Assembly (NCBI RefSeq): GCF_014925405.1
Contig: NZ_AQHJ01000027.1
Coordinates: forward strand, 310,001 to 374,000
DNA length: 64,000 bases
Direction: 5' to 3'
Source of the DNA: Pseudoalteromonas ulvae UL12
Lineage (GTDB): Bacteria > Pseudomonadota > Gammaproteobacteria > Enterobacterales > Alteromonadaceae
The notes beneath the pieces are model-generated. The model did no database searches, was not told the DNA's origin, and saw only the letters and a program-made list of their open reading frames with translations. A program made the position numbers and the translations under genes. Position 1 is the stretch's first letter. Every line of letters begins with the position of its first letter. This document shows positions 55,525 through 64,000 of the stretch, in pieces.

Positions 55525-56630
55525 GCTTCCTCCGAAGTATCAGCAGTTGGAAATACAGGTAAATGAATATTAAACGTGCTTCCGCAATCAGGATTATCTT
55601 TAAGACTGACCCGCCCTTGATGACTTGCCGCAATAGAGCTCACAACAGCAAGCCCTAAGCCTGTACCTTGGCTACGAGTCGTAAAAAATGGTTCAAATAT
55701 TTTGCTTTTCAGTTCATCGGGGACACCTGGGCCATTATCGGACACGGAAATGGTCACACTGTTAACCACATGCTCATCGCGCTTTGCACTTAAGGTGACT
55801 TTGGCGCCTTTTCCGATCACTTGAACACTGTTATGGATAAGATTACCAATCGCCCCTGCCAAGGCTGTTTTATTGCCTGTAATTTCAATATCAGGTTCTG
55901 GCAATTCAATGGTCAATTGTGCATGATTTAAATTCATCATCGCTTCTGAGCCAGCTTTGACTTCGCTCAGTAGTTGCTGCAGCGACACTTTTTCAACAAC
56001 CTGTTGTTCGCCACTTTTAGCAAATAACAGCATGTCGTTCACTTGTGTTTCGAGATCTTTTAAGCGCGACATTAACTTAGTATGAAAACTACTCTTTGCA
56101 TCACCTGTTAATGCTTTATTTCCTAAATTAGCAGCGTATAACATCGCCGCAGATAAGGGAGTACGTACTTGATGTGCGAGCGAAGCAACCATCTTTCCAA
56201 GCGCACCTAAACGCTGCATGTGTGCTAGGCGCTCTTGTAATCGACGTGTTTCAGTTAAGTCAGTCATTAAAATAAGCTGACCAGGTTCAGGAGAAAGAGC
56301 TGAAATTTCAAGCTTCACACGACGGCCATCTCTCAATGAGACTTCGTGACCATCGTCTTGACGGGGAGAAAATGAGCGCTGAATTACTGTTAGCCATTTT
56401 TCACCTTCTAAAGGCTCGCCAAGCATACTAATTGCGATTTGATTGGCTTTGGCAATCATTCCGCGACCATCAAGAACAATAACGCCAGCAGGAAGTGTAT
56501 CAACTAAATGACCTAGCCAGCTTGCTTGCTGGCGCAACTCACTTAACTCACCAATATAAGATTCTTGCAATAAACAAGGGTTATATTGAGTTTGATTGAA
56601 ATCACTTCGATAAACATGTGCTAATGCCAT
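55521..56630 (-). CDS. flrB: FlrB, sensor kinase for FlrC
   Basis: 369 residues: a PAS domain (about 35-125), a HisKA helix with the phosphorylated H153 in SLAHQVRTPLSA, and an ATPase domain with N, G1 and G2 boxes (IHNSVQVIGKG, SDNGPGVP, GTGLGLAVV). It has no transmembrane helix, so it is a cytoplasmic kinase, as usual for FlrB/FleS. The frame opens five codons earlier with TTG; ATG 56630 is chosen because the TTG start would leave almost no leader after the promoter. Confidence 0.93.
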   Translation of the reverse strand: MALAHVYRSDFNQTQYNPCLLQESYIGELSELRQQASWLGHLVDTLPAGVIVLDGRGMIAKANQIAISMLGEPLEGEKWLTVIQRSFSPRQDDGHEVSLRDGRRVKLEISALSPEPGQLILMTDLTETRRLQERLAHMQRLGALGKMVASLAHQVRTPLSAAMLYAANLGNKALTGDAKSSFHTKLMSRLKDLETQVNDMLLFAKSGEQQVVEKVSLQQLLSEVKAGSEAMMNLNHAQLTIELPEPDIEITGNKTALAGAIGNLIHNSVQVIGKGAKVTLSAKRDEHVVNSVTISVSDNGPGVPDELKSKIFEPFFTTRSQGTGLGLAVVSSIAASHQGRVSLKDNPDCGSTFNIHLPVFPTADTSEEA

Positions 56631-56670
56631 AATTTTTGTCGCCAACTCTTTTCTAGATTAACTAGTCAAA

Positions 56671-56686
56671 GCAGAGATCGTGCCAA
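56671..56686 (-). promoter_or_regulatory. Sigma-54 promoter of flrBC
   Basis: Minus-strand TTGGCACGATCTCTGC matches TTGGCACG exactly, with GG (56683-56684) and GC (56671-56672) ten bases apart. It lies 41 bases before the flrB ATG. By analogy with Vibrio this is a class II promoter activated by FlrA. It is the strongest sigma-54 site seen. Confidence 0.9.
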
Positions 56687-56812
56687 AAATAAATCGCTAA
56701 TTTTCAATGTGTTGCACTAGATGTTTGGAGTGTCAATTTACTGACAAGAGACAATTTAACAAAAGAGCCACCGCTATATACGAGATGACTCCTGCTAAAA
56801 TAACGAGGTTGA

Positions 56813-58279
56813 TTAATCTTTATTGAGGTTATATTTTTTCATTTTTTCGACCAGAGTGGTGCGCCTCACACCTAACACTTCTGCTGCGCGCGCGACGACA
56901 TAATCATAACGCTCAAGTGCTTGGCTTATCAGGTTGATTTCAAGATCAGCCAGATACTCTTTCAAATCCATCCCTTCATCAGGGAGCAAGCCAAACGTGC
57001 TATCCGTAGATGAAAAACCAGAATCTAGCTCGTCGTCGTCATCTGATGAGTAATCACCAAAACCTGCGCTAAAGATATCATTAAGTGCTTGGCGTTCAAG
57101 AATTTCCTCAGGGTATTCAGGGATATATGCATCAAGGTCGACATGCTGATATTTTTTCGGTAAATCTGCAGCATCAACCACCTTCTCAGGAAACATAATC
57201 ACCATACGCTCAACCAGATTGGCCAGCTCACGCACATTACCGGGCCAATCGTGTTCTTGTAACGATAACATTGCACGTTCGGTGAACTTAGCGCTCGCGC
57301 CCCCTTGCGCAATGTTGCGTTTCATCATTTCTTTTAACAGCAGTGGAATATCGTCTTTACGATCTCGTAATGAAGGGTTTTCGATTGGAAAGACATTGAG
57401 CCGATAATATAAATCTTCACGAAAACGCCCAGCTTCAATCATCTCTTCAAGGTTTCGATGAGTTGCAGCAATAATACGCACATCTGCGTTGATTGGTTTG
57501 GTCCCACCGACACGTTCATAAGTTCGCTCTTGTAAGACTCGCAGTAATTTAACTTGCATCTGCAAAGGCATATCACCGATTTCATCTAAAAAGAGCGTCC
57601 CTCCTTGCGCCAGTTCAAATCGCCCTTTTCTCGCAGAAATTGCCCCAGTGAATGCGCCTTTTTCATGACCAAATAACTCACTTTCGAGTAATTCACCCGG
57701 AATTGCACCACAATTGACGGGAACAAAAGGGCCATCAGCACGGTTTGAAAGTAAATGAACATTTCGTGCCACCACTTCTTTACCCGTGCCAGATTCACCT
57801 AAGATCAAGACATTTGCATCGGTTTTAGCGACTTGGCTAATTAAAAAGCGAATTTGTTGGACAACTTGTGTTTCACCGACAAAACCATCAAAACGACGGT
57901 TATCTTCATCTTGGCGCGCTTTGCCTGGAATTAGGCGTTGATATTCTTGGCAATCATGGATGAGCTGCGTTGTAACTGAATAATTAAACGGCTCACATAT
58001 CAACCCCACGACATTGGCAATCGCAAGTAAGGGCTTTAGCGTTTCACCAATTAACAAAAAAGGAATGGCGGGGTTTTCTTTAATAAAGCTTTCGTGATCG
58101 ATAGACATCGAAGCACCCAGAATAAATGCAGTCACACAATCGGTAGGCTGAACAAATTGGCTATAATTTTCACTTGTTACCAATTTATTGGATTCATTTA
58201 TAAACGTTAATGAAGCAGAAAGCCCATGAGCTCGTTGCTGATTTTCATCAAGAATTAAAATTATGTTGTCTGGGTTCAT
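56813..58279 (-). CDS. flrA: FlrA (FleQ), master activator of flagellar genes
   Basis: 488 residues: an N-terminal FleQ-type receiver-like domain that lacks a clear phosphorylation pocket, an AAA+ domain with GESGTGKE (161-168) and GAFTGA (208-213), and a Fis-type helix-turn-helix ([19 protein letters not shown]). An acidic Ser/Asp insert (about 410-440) precedes the DNA-binding region. It starts the hierarchy by activating sigma-54 promoters; c-di-GMP inhibits FleQ/FlrA in relatives. Transcribed alone from its own promoter region. Confidence 0.95.
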   Translation of the reverse strand: MNPDNIILILDENQQRAHGLSASLTFINESNKLVTSENYSQFVQPTDCVTAFILGASMSIDHESFIKENPAIPFLLIGETLKPLLAIANVVGLICEPFNYSVTTQLIHDCQEYQRLIPGKARQDEDNRRFDGFVGETQVVQQIRFLISQVAKTDANVLILGESGTGKEVVARNVHLLSNRADGPFVPVNCGAIPGELLESELFGHEKGAFTGAISARKGRFELAQGGTLFLDEIGDMPLQMQVKLLRVLQERTYERVGGTKPINADVRIIAATHRNLEEMIEAGRFREDLYYRLNVFPIENPSLRDRKDDIPLLLKEMMKRNIAQGGASAKFTERAMLSLQEHDWPGNVRELANLVERMVIMFPEKVVDAADLPKKYQHVDLDAYIPEYPEEILERQALNDIFSAGFGDYSSDDDDELDSGFSSTDSTFGLLPDEGMDLKEYLADLEINLISQALERYDYVVARAAEVLGVRRTTLVEKMKKYNLNKD

Positions 58280-58312
58280 GCTTACAGCACTGCATTTATA
58301 ATTATTATATAG

Positions 58313-58340
58313 ATTGTAAGGTGTTGAACCCTATATGCAA
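58313..58340 (-). promoter_or_regulatory. Candidate sigma-70 promoter of flrA
   Basis: Minus-strand TTGCAT (58335-58340) and TACAAT (58313-58318) are separated by 16 bases, about 33 bases upstream of the flrA ATG. Hexamers match four of six and five of six consensus bases. No GG-N10-GC element is present, in line with flrA being class I. Confidence 0.5.
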
Positions 58341-58354
58341 GTCAAAGTGGCAAA

Positions 58355-58384
58355 TTTTTGACGTCAGCATCATTTTTTTGACGT
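58355..58384. repeat. Paired direct repeats upstream of the flrA promoter
   Basis: TTTTTGACGT occurs at 58355-58364 and again at 58375-58384, exactly 20 bases apart (about two helical turns), just upstream of the candidate flrA -35. This is the geometry of tandem binding sites for an activator or repressor. A shorter relative, TTATTGAC, follows at 58386. The binding protein is not known. Confidence 0.55.
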
Positions 58385-58400
58385 TTTATTGACTGGGCCG

Positions 58401-59159
58401 TTAAAGCAACTTTTGCAACAATCCAGCTTCTAGATTACCTTGCGCTTTAAGAGCAAGCATTGTTTCAAGTTGCATTTTATTTTTAACTTGTTCACTGACT
58501 TCTGCAGCGATATCAGTATCTTTAATTCTTGAATAAGATTGCGAATTCGCTTGGCGGCTACTTTGTTGTACTTCAATATCAGACAAAAGCTGGTTTTGTA
58601 ATGCTCCAATACTTGTGCGCCCCGCCCCGACTTGTTCAAGCACGGCTTCACTTTGCGCTATTGCTTGTTGTGCCCCGACTGCTGAAGTGACATCAATCTC
58701 AGACACAGCTTTCACTAGCGTTTCGCTATCCAACGCGATTGAATTAGAAAGTGTGTTACTTGAATTGCCAAACACTGCCTGACCAGCAAATTGGGTGTCA
58801 GTCGCAATGGTACCTACTTGCTCTTGTAAGCCTTGTATTTCTTGTTGAATCGCTTGACGCTCACTCGAACCCAGTGTGCCATTTGCTGCTTGGATACTTA
58901 ATTCATTAATACGCTGCGCAGCATCTTGCACGCCTGAAAGACCAGCGTCTGCAACTTGATAGTAAGACACGGCATCGTTAGCATTGCGAGTTTGGTTTTC
59001 CAGAGAGTTTAATTGAGTCAGTAACTTATTCGATATTTGTAATCCAGCTGCATCATCTTTCGCGCTGTTGATTTTCTCACCTGATGAGATTTTTTCTTGG
59101 CTCGATGCAATTTTATTGAGCGTTGGATTGATAGAAATATTAGCAGAGATAGGTTTCAT
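58401..59159 (-). CDS. Short divergent flagellin (D0-D1 only)
   Basis: 252-residue flagellin-family protein consisting of only the N- and C-terminal helical domains, without D2/D3. The N-terminal signature is kept in part (INSAKDDAAGLQISNKL, about 31-47), but the start (MKPISANISINPT) and the usual LSSGLRI (here ISSGEKI) are divergent. The C-terminus ends GLLQKLL rather than the usual VLSLLQ/R. A strong ribosome site (GGAGGGAA) lies just before the ATG. No sigma-28 box is found in the 63-base gap after the flagellinolysin, so the two are probably cotranscribed. It could be a minor filament or junction protein; the role is inferred. Confidence 0.88.
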   Translation of the reverse strand: MKPISANISINPTLNKIASSQEKISSGEKINSAKDDAAGLQISNKLLTQLNSLENQTRNANDAVSYYQVADAGLSGVQDAAQRINELSIQAANGTLGSSERQAIQQEIQGLQEQVGTIATDTQFAGQAVFGNSSNTLSNSIALDSETLVKAVSEIDVTSAVGAQQAIAQSEAVLEQVGAGRTSIGALQNQLLSDIEVQQSSRQANSQSYSRIKDTDIAAEVSEQVKNKMQLETMLALKAQGNLEAGLLQKLL

Positions 59160-59222
59160 AATGTTCCCTCCATTTAACTAAGCATAGCCTAAACCGTGAA
59201 GAGAAGAAAAATAAAAGGCACT

Positions 59223-61040
59223 TTATTGAAGCAATGATAACGCCAGTTGTGGCACCTGATTAGCTTGCGCAAGAAGTGATGTTGCAGCTTGTTGAGTTAT
59301 TTGGTTTTTCGTTAATTCTGCTGTCTGTGTGGCAAAATCGGTATCTCTAATCCGCGCCCGACTCGCGGACGAGTTTTCAACAATATTTTCCAAAATATTA
59401 ATCGTTTTATCGAGCCTATTCATACTCGCCCCCAAAACCGCTCGCTGTTTATCGACGATCACTAAGGCATCATCAACTGCAAAAATCGCAAATTGCGGTT
59501 GCTCAATGAGCTCTGCTTGTTCAAGTCCCAAATTCTTAGAATTAAATGACCCCAATGTAAACCCAATAAATTGCTGAGAATTTGCTCCAATTTGTAACGT
59601 AACAAATTCGCCTCCAGCTCCTTTTACCCCAACATCATAGTCTTCGAGTAAGATTTCGCCTCCTGAAGGGGTATTGTAAGTCGCACCGACATCAAAATCA
59701 GCAATAGTACTGTCACTATCGTTTAGAATTAAATATTCTCGAAATCCCTTTGTTCCATCTAAGCGACCACTACCTGTCCCTTGCATCGTATTTTCTCTAA
59801 TTTCACCCCGAGATGCATCTCGCCCTCCCAGCGCACCATTGTCTAAGTTAGTGAGATCCATTTCGGCTTCGACATATAATTGCAGTCTCGTTTTTGCGGG
59901 GTTAGCAGCATCATCCCCTGTTGTCATCATATCTGTAAAAAAAGCAGCTTCATTTGTCCATTGCCCGCTGGCTGCGGTATTGAGTGATGCATCAAACGAT
60001 TGTCCTTTTGTAAGCTCTGACATAATAGTTTGCAAGCCATCGTCCCCCAACTTGCTATGCATGTAACGCAGAGCCATATAACCACCTGAGTAAACAGCTG
60101 CAATTTCAGCCCCTGTAGAGGGCGAGAAACCGGTGACACCTTGTAAGTCATTCAAACTATTGTTGCCACCTGCAGCGCCATCATTAATCACATTTGCTAA
60201 ACCCAAGTTAGCACTGTCTGTCTTTAAGCGACCATCTGCACCTCGAATTGATTCTGCCGTCCCTTCAATAAACCACGTGGGTAAATTTGTTAAATCGAAG
60301 TTTGCAGCCATAGTGGCATGCACCATTTCATGCAAAATTGTTTCGTTAAGCGCTAAGCTCGAATCATCATGAATTGATGCCGAATCAGGGAAGTCATCTT
60401 TATCAATCACCATAACCATTTGTACTGCCTTGCCACCGAGGTAGCCGGGTTTGACATACGCTGCAGTTCCGCCATCACCATCTAAATGCTCGAAATCAAT
60501 TTTTAGTGACCCACTTCCAACTATCCCAAATTGTTTTTTTATGATGTCTTCAGATTCTGATAACCATGTTTTTTGCAATGCTTTGGCCATATCCCTTTCG
60601 ACAGTGTCAATCAAACTGCCACTTGAAGTTTGGAACAGATTTTTATCACCAAAACGCGTATCTTCATTGATATGATCGATTTCATCTTTTAATTGGATAA
60701 ACTCTTGGTTTAAAGCTTTGCGATCAGATTTACTGTAGGTTGCATTTGAGGCTTGAATTGCAAGCTCGCGCATACGTTGCAATGCGTTGGTAATTTCTTG
60801 TTGTGCACCTTCTGCAACTTGCAACATAGAAATACCATCATTCGCATTTCGTTTAGCAACGGTTAACCCATTAATTTGAGTTGAAAGTTTCGTGGATATT
60901 TGAAGCCCTGCGGCATCGTCTTTCGCTGAGTTGATTCTTAGCCCTGACGATAGTTTTTCCATTGCATTATTCACCGCAGAGCTTGCATTGCTAAGTACTC
61001 TTTGGCTATTTATTGATGCAATATTGGTTACTATCCTCAA
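59223..61040 (-). CDS. Flagellinolysin: flagellin with inserted zinc metallopeptidase
   Basis: 605 residues. The N-terminal D0/D1 (1 to about 140; MRIVTNIASINSQR, INSAKDDAAGLQIS) and the C-terminal D1/D0 (about 475-605; VLGASMNRLDKTINILENI, ending VPQLALSLLQ) are typical flagellin. Between them (about 145-470), replacing the surface-exposed domain, lies a metallopeptidase with HEMVH (237-241) and a downstream glutamate in WFIEGTAE (E259 or E263) fitting a gluzincin site. This matches flagellinolysin, reported to make filaments proteolytic. No ATG exists at the start: TTG 61040 is chosen because AAAGG lies nine bases upstream and the product begins like other MRI-type flagellins. A sigma-28 promoter lies 36 bases before it. 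Confidence 0.92.
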   Translation of the reverse strand: MRIVTNIASINSQRVLSNASSAVNNAMEKLSSGLRINSAKDDAAGLQISTKLSTQINGLTVAKRNANDGISMLQVAEGAQQEITNALQRMRELAIQASNATYSKSDRKALNQEFIQLKDEIDHINEDTRFGDKNLFQTSSGSLIDTVERDMAKALQKTWLSESEDIIKKQFGIVGSGSLKIDFEHLDGDGGTAAYVKPGYLGGKAVQMVMVIDKDDFPDSASIHDDSSLALNETILHEMVHATMAANFDLTNLPTWFIEGTAESIRGADGRLKTDSANLGLANVINDGAAGGNNSLNDLQGVTGFSPSTGAEIAAVYSGGYMALRYMHSKLGDDGLQTIMSELTKGQSFDASLNTAASGQWTNEAAFFTDMMTTGDDAANPAKTRLQLYVEAEMDLTNLDNGALGGRDASRGEIRENTMQGTGSGRLDGTKGFREYLILNDSDSTIADFDVGATYNTPSGGEILLEDYDVGVKGAGGEFVTLQIGANSQQFIGFTLGSFNSKNLGLEQAELIEQPQFAIFAVDDALVIVDKQRAVLGASMNRLDKTINILENIVENSSASRARIRDTDFATQTAELTKNQITQQAATSLLAQANQVPQLALSLLQ

Positions 61041-61076
61041 GACGATCAACCTTTATTCTGATGTTAATACTGTCCT

Positions 61077-61103
61077 ATATCGGTTCGGTTGAATAAAACT
61101 TGA
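61077..61103 (-). promoter_or_regulatory. Sigma-28 (FliA) promoter of the flagellinolysin
   Basis: Minus-strand TCAAGTTT (61096-61103), then 11 bases, then ACCGATAT (61077-61084). Against the FliA consensus TAAAGTTT-N11-GCCGATAA this is seven of eight and six of eight. It lies 36 bases upstream of the TTG start and is divergent from the fliS promoter. Confidence 0.8.
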
Positions 61104-61151
61104 GCGCTTTTATAATGTTTTTAGCTAATGTGTTTTAATCACCACTTTTGT

Positions 61152-61178
61152 TAAAGTTCAGTCTAGATTGGCAGATAA
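61152..61178 (+). promoter_or_regulatory. Sigma-28 (FliA) promoter of fliS-fliT
   Basis: TAAAGTTC (61152-61159), 11 bases, GCAGATAA (61171-61178): seven of eight at each element with the exact spacing. It lies 83 bases upstream of the fliS ATG. Confidence 0.85.
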
Positions 61179-61261
61179 AAAGGGTAACACTGGGTAGAGA
61201 TCATATTAATGGTATGAACTTTGCTTAACTATTTTATCGCATTAAATTATACGGGTGTCCT

Positions 61262-61684
61262 ATGTCTCGACTTTCGATTCAGAAATATAAATCAATGAAA
61301 ATCAACAGCGCTGAGAATGCTGAACCATATGAGTTAATTCAAATTGTATTATCCAATATTATTGGAAAACTCACAGCAGCCAAAGCCTATATAGATAGAA
61401 AAGAAATAGAAAAAAAAGGGATCTCTGTTAGTGAAAGCATTACATTAATTGGTGCACTTCAAGACAGTTTAGATATGGAAAATGGTGGTGATATTTCAAT
61501 CAACCTATTTCGTTTATATGAATTTACGCAAACTAAGTTAGTTGAAGCAAACTTTGAAAATTCAAAAGATAAAATTACCGAGGTCATCAACATCTTTACT
61601 GAAATTAAAAGTGGATGGGATGCAATCCCCAAAGAAATGAGACAAGTACAGCCAGCTTCAGAAGTGCAATATGCACAAGAATAA
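61262..61684 (+). CDS. fliS: FliS, flagellin export chaperone
   Basis: 140-residue helical protein of FliS type (ELIQIVLSNIIGKLTAAKAYID, about 25-46, then SESITLIGALQDSLDMENGG), with a four-helix bundle pattern and Tyr/Leu positions as in the family. It binds flagellin C-termini to prevent polymerisation in the cytoplasm. The downstream fliT-like gene overlaps by 14 bases. Unlike most clusters, fliD is not immediately upstream; the neighbour is the divergent flagellinolysin, which may be a client. Confidence 0.9.
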   Translation: MSRLSIQKYKSMKINSAENAEPYELIQIVLSNIIGKLTAAKAYIDRKEIEKKGISVSESITLIGALQDSLDMENGGDISINLFRLYEFTQTKLVEANFENSKDKITEVINIFTEIKSGWDAIPKEMRQVQPASEVQYAQE

Positions 61685-61997
61685 TGACCTAACGTCATTA
61701 TCGGGTGACGCATTATTGGCAACAATTGCAGAGCTGAATCAGCGACTCATTACAGTATTAGAGCAAAAAAACTATGAGGATGCTGAACCTCTCCAAAAAA
61801 CCTTGAGAACTGTATTTGAGCAATGCATCAAGTTAGCAGAATCGGGGCTTTTATCTGACATCGATGAATTTACAAGACTGATTGAAGAATTTGAAATGAT
61901 ACGCACTCAGTACGAATCCGAGCTGGCAAATATCAAACTTAAAATCGTTAAAATGAACAAAGACAAAAAGGCATTAAAAAAATACTCAAATTTATGA
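61671..61997 (+). CDS. FliT-like flagellar chaperone
   Basis: 108-residue all-helical charged protein placed directly after fliS. Helices near 14-27, 32-55 and 62-90 (LNQRLITVLEQKNYEDAE; EFEMIRTQYESELANIKLK) fit the FliT family in size and pattern, but sequence signatures of FliT are weak, so the name rests on context. FliT normally escorts FliD and can act as a regulator. The ATG lies within the end of fliS. Confidence 0.68.
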   Translation: MHKNNDLTSLSGDALLATIAELNQRLITVLEQKNYEDAEPLQKTLRTVFEQCIKLAESGLLSDIDEFTRLIEEFEMIRTQYESELANIKLKIVKMNKDKKALKKYSNL

Positions 61998-62064
61998 GGT
62001 AAATCTTTTTATATTTTTCATTTACTTAGCTAATATATAACTAAACATTTATTCATTCTCATGA

Positions 62065-64000
<1,936 letters not shown>

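Noticed and set aside
59839..60675. Several open frames on the plus strand opposite the flagellinolysin (for example 59839-60066, 60133-60372, 60451-60675)
   Set aside because: They lie antisense to a clearly coding gene, have no ribosome sites or family features, and arise from codon bias.

Overview
The window is a chromosomal segment of an AT-rich gammaproteobacterium, most likely of the order Alteromonadales (Pseudoalteromonas/Shewanella-like). The evidence is gene order and protein style: fadIJ, a moxR-bat operon, a complete ccm operon, and a single flagellar/chemotaxis block with FlrA/FlrB/FlrC, FlhF/FlhG, FliA and ParC/ParP-type polarity proteins. The genus is inferred; no rRNA or tRNA gene was seen.

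Layout. 1-3.5 kb: fadIJ (anaerobic-type fatty-acid beta-oxidation) behind a promoter with a FadR-like operator. 3.8-11.1 kb: a small unknown protein, then moxR, a DUF58 protein, a DUF4381 protein, batA, batB (with TPR and a Gln-rich tail) and batD. 11.2-13.5 kb: an ECF sigma factor with a DUF3379 putative anti-sigma factor, and a Tim44-like membrane protein. 13.5-16.5 kb: the Na+/proline symporter PutP and an EAL-HDOD signalling protein. 16.6-24.3 kb: ccmABCDEFGHI (cytochrome c maturation) followed by mlaA. 24.4-26.9 kb: a FliK-like protein coupled to a stand-alone FlhB C-terminal-domain homologue. 26.9-35.6 kb: DUF2802, cheW, parP, parC, motB, motA, cheB, cheA, cheZ, cheY. 35.6-40.8 kb: fliA, flhG, flhF, flhA. 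40.9-54 kb: flhB and fliRQPONMLKJIHGFE. 54.2-58.3 kb: flrC, flrB, flrA. 58.4-61.0 kb: a short flagellin and a flagellin with an inserted zinc metallopeptidase (flagellinolysin type). 61.3-62.0 kb: fliS and a fliT-like gene. 62.1-64 kb: pseB and the start of pseC, which make pseudaminic acid, the usual flagellin glycan.

The regulatory hierarchy can be read from the DNA. Sigma-54 promoters (GG-N10-GC) lie before flrB, fliE and flhA, with a weaker one before fliK. Two divergent FliA/sigma-28 promoters lie between the flagellinolysin and fliS. FlrA (class I) would activate flrBC and basal-body genes with sigma-54, and FliA would then switch on the filament genes and fliST. Hook and rod genes, fliD and a conventional major flagellin are not in the window.

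The most interesting region is 58.4-61.2 kb: a proteolytic flagellin with an intact HEXXH site and an apparent TTG start, in an apparent operon with a divergent short flagellin. Next are the FliK-like/FlhB-CTD-like pair, the triplicated acidic motif in the CheA linker, and paired direct repeats upstream of flrA.
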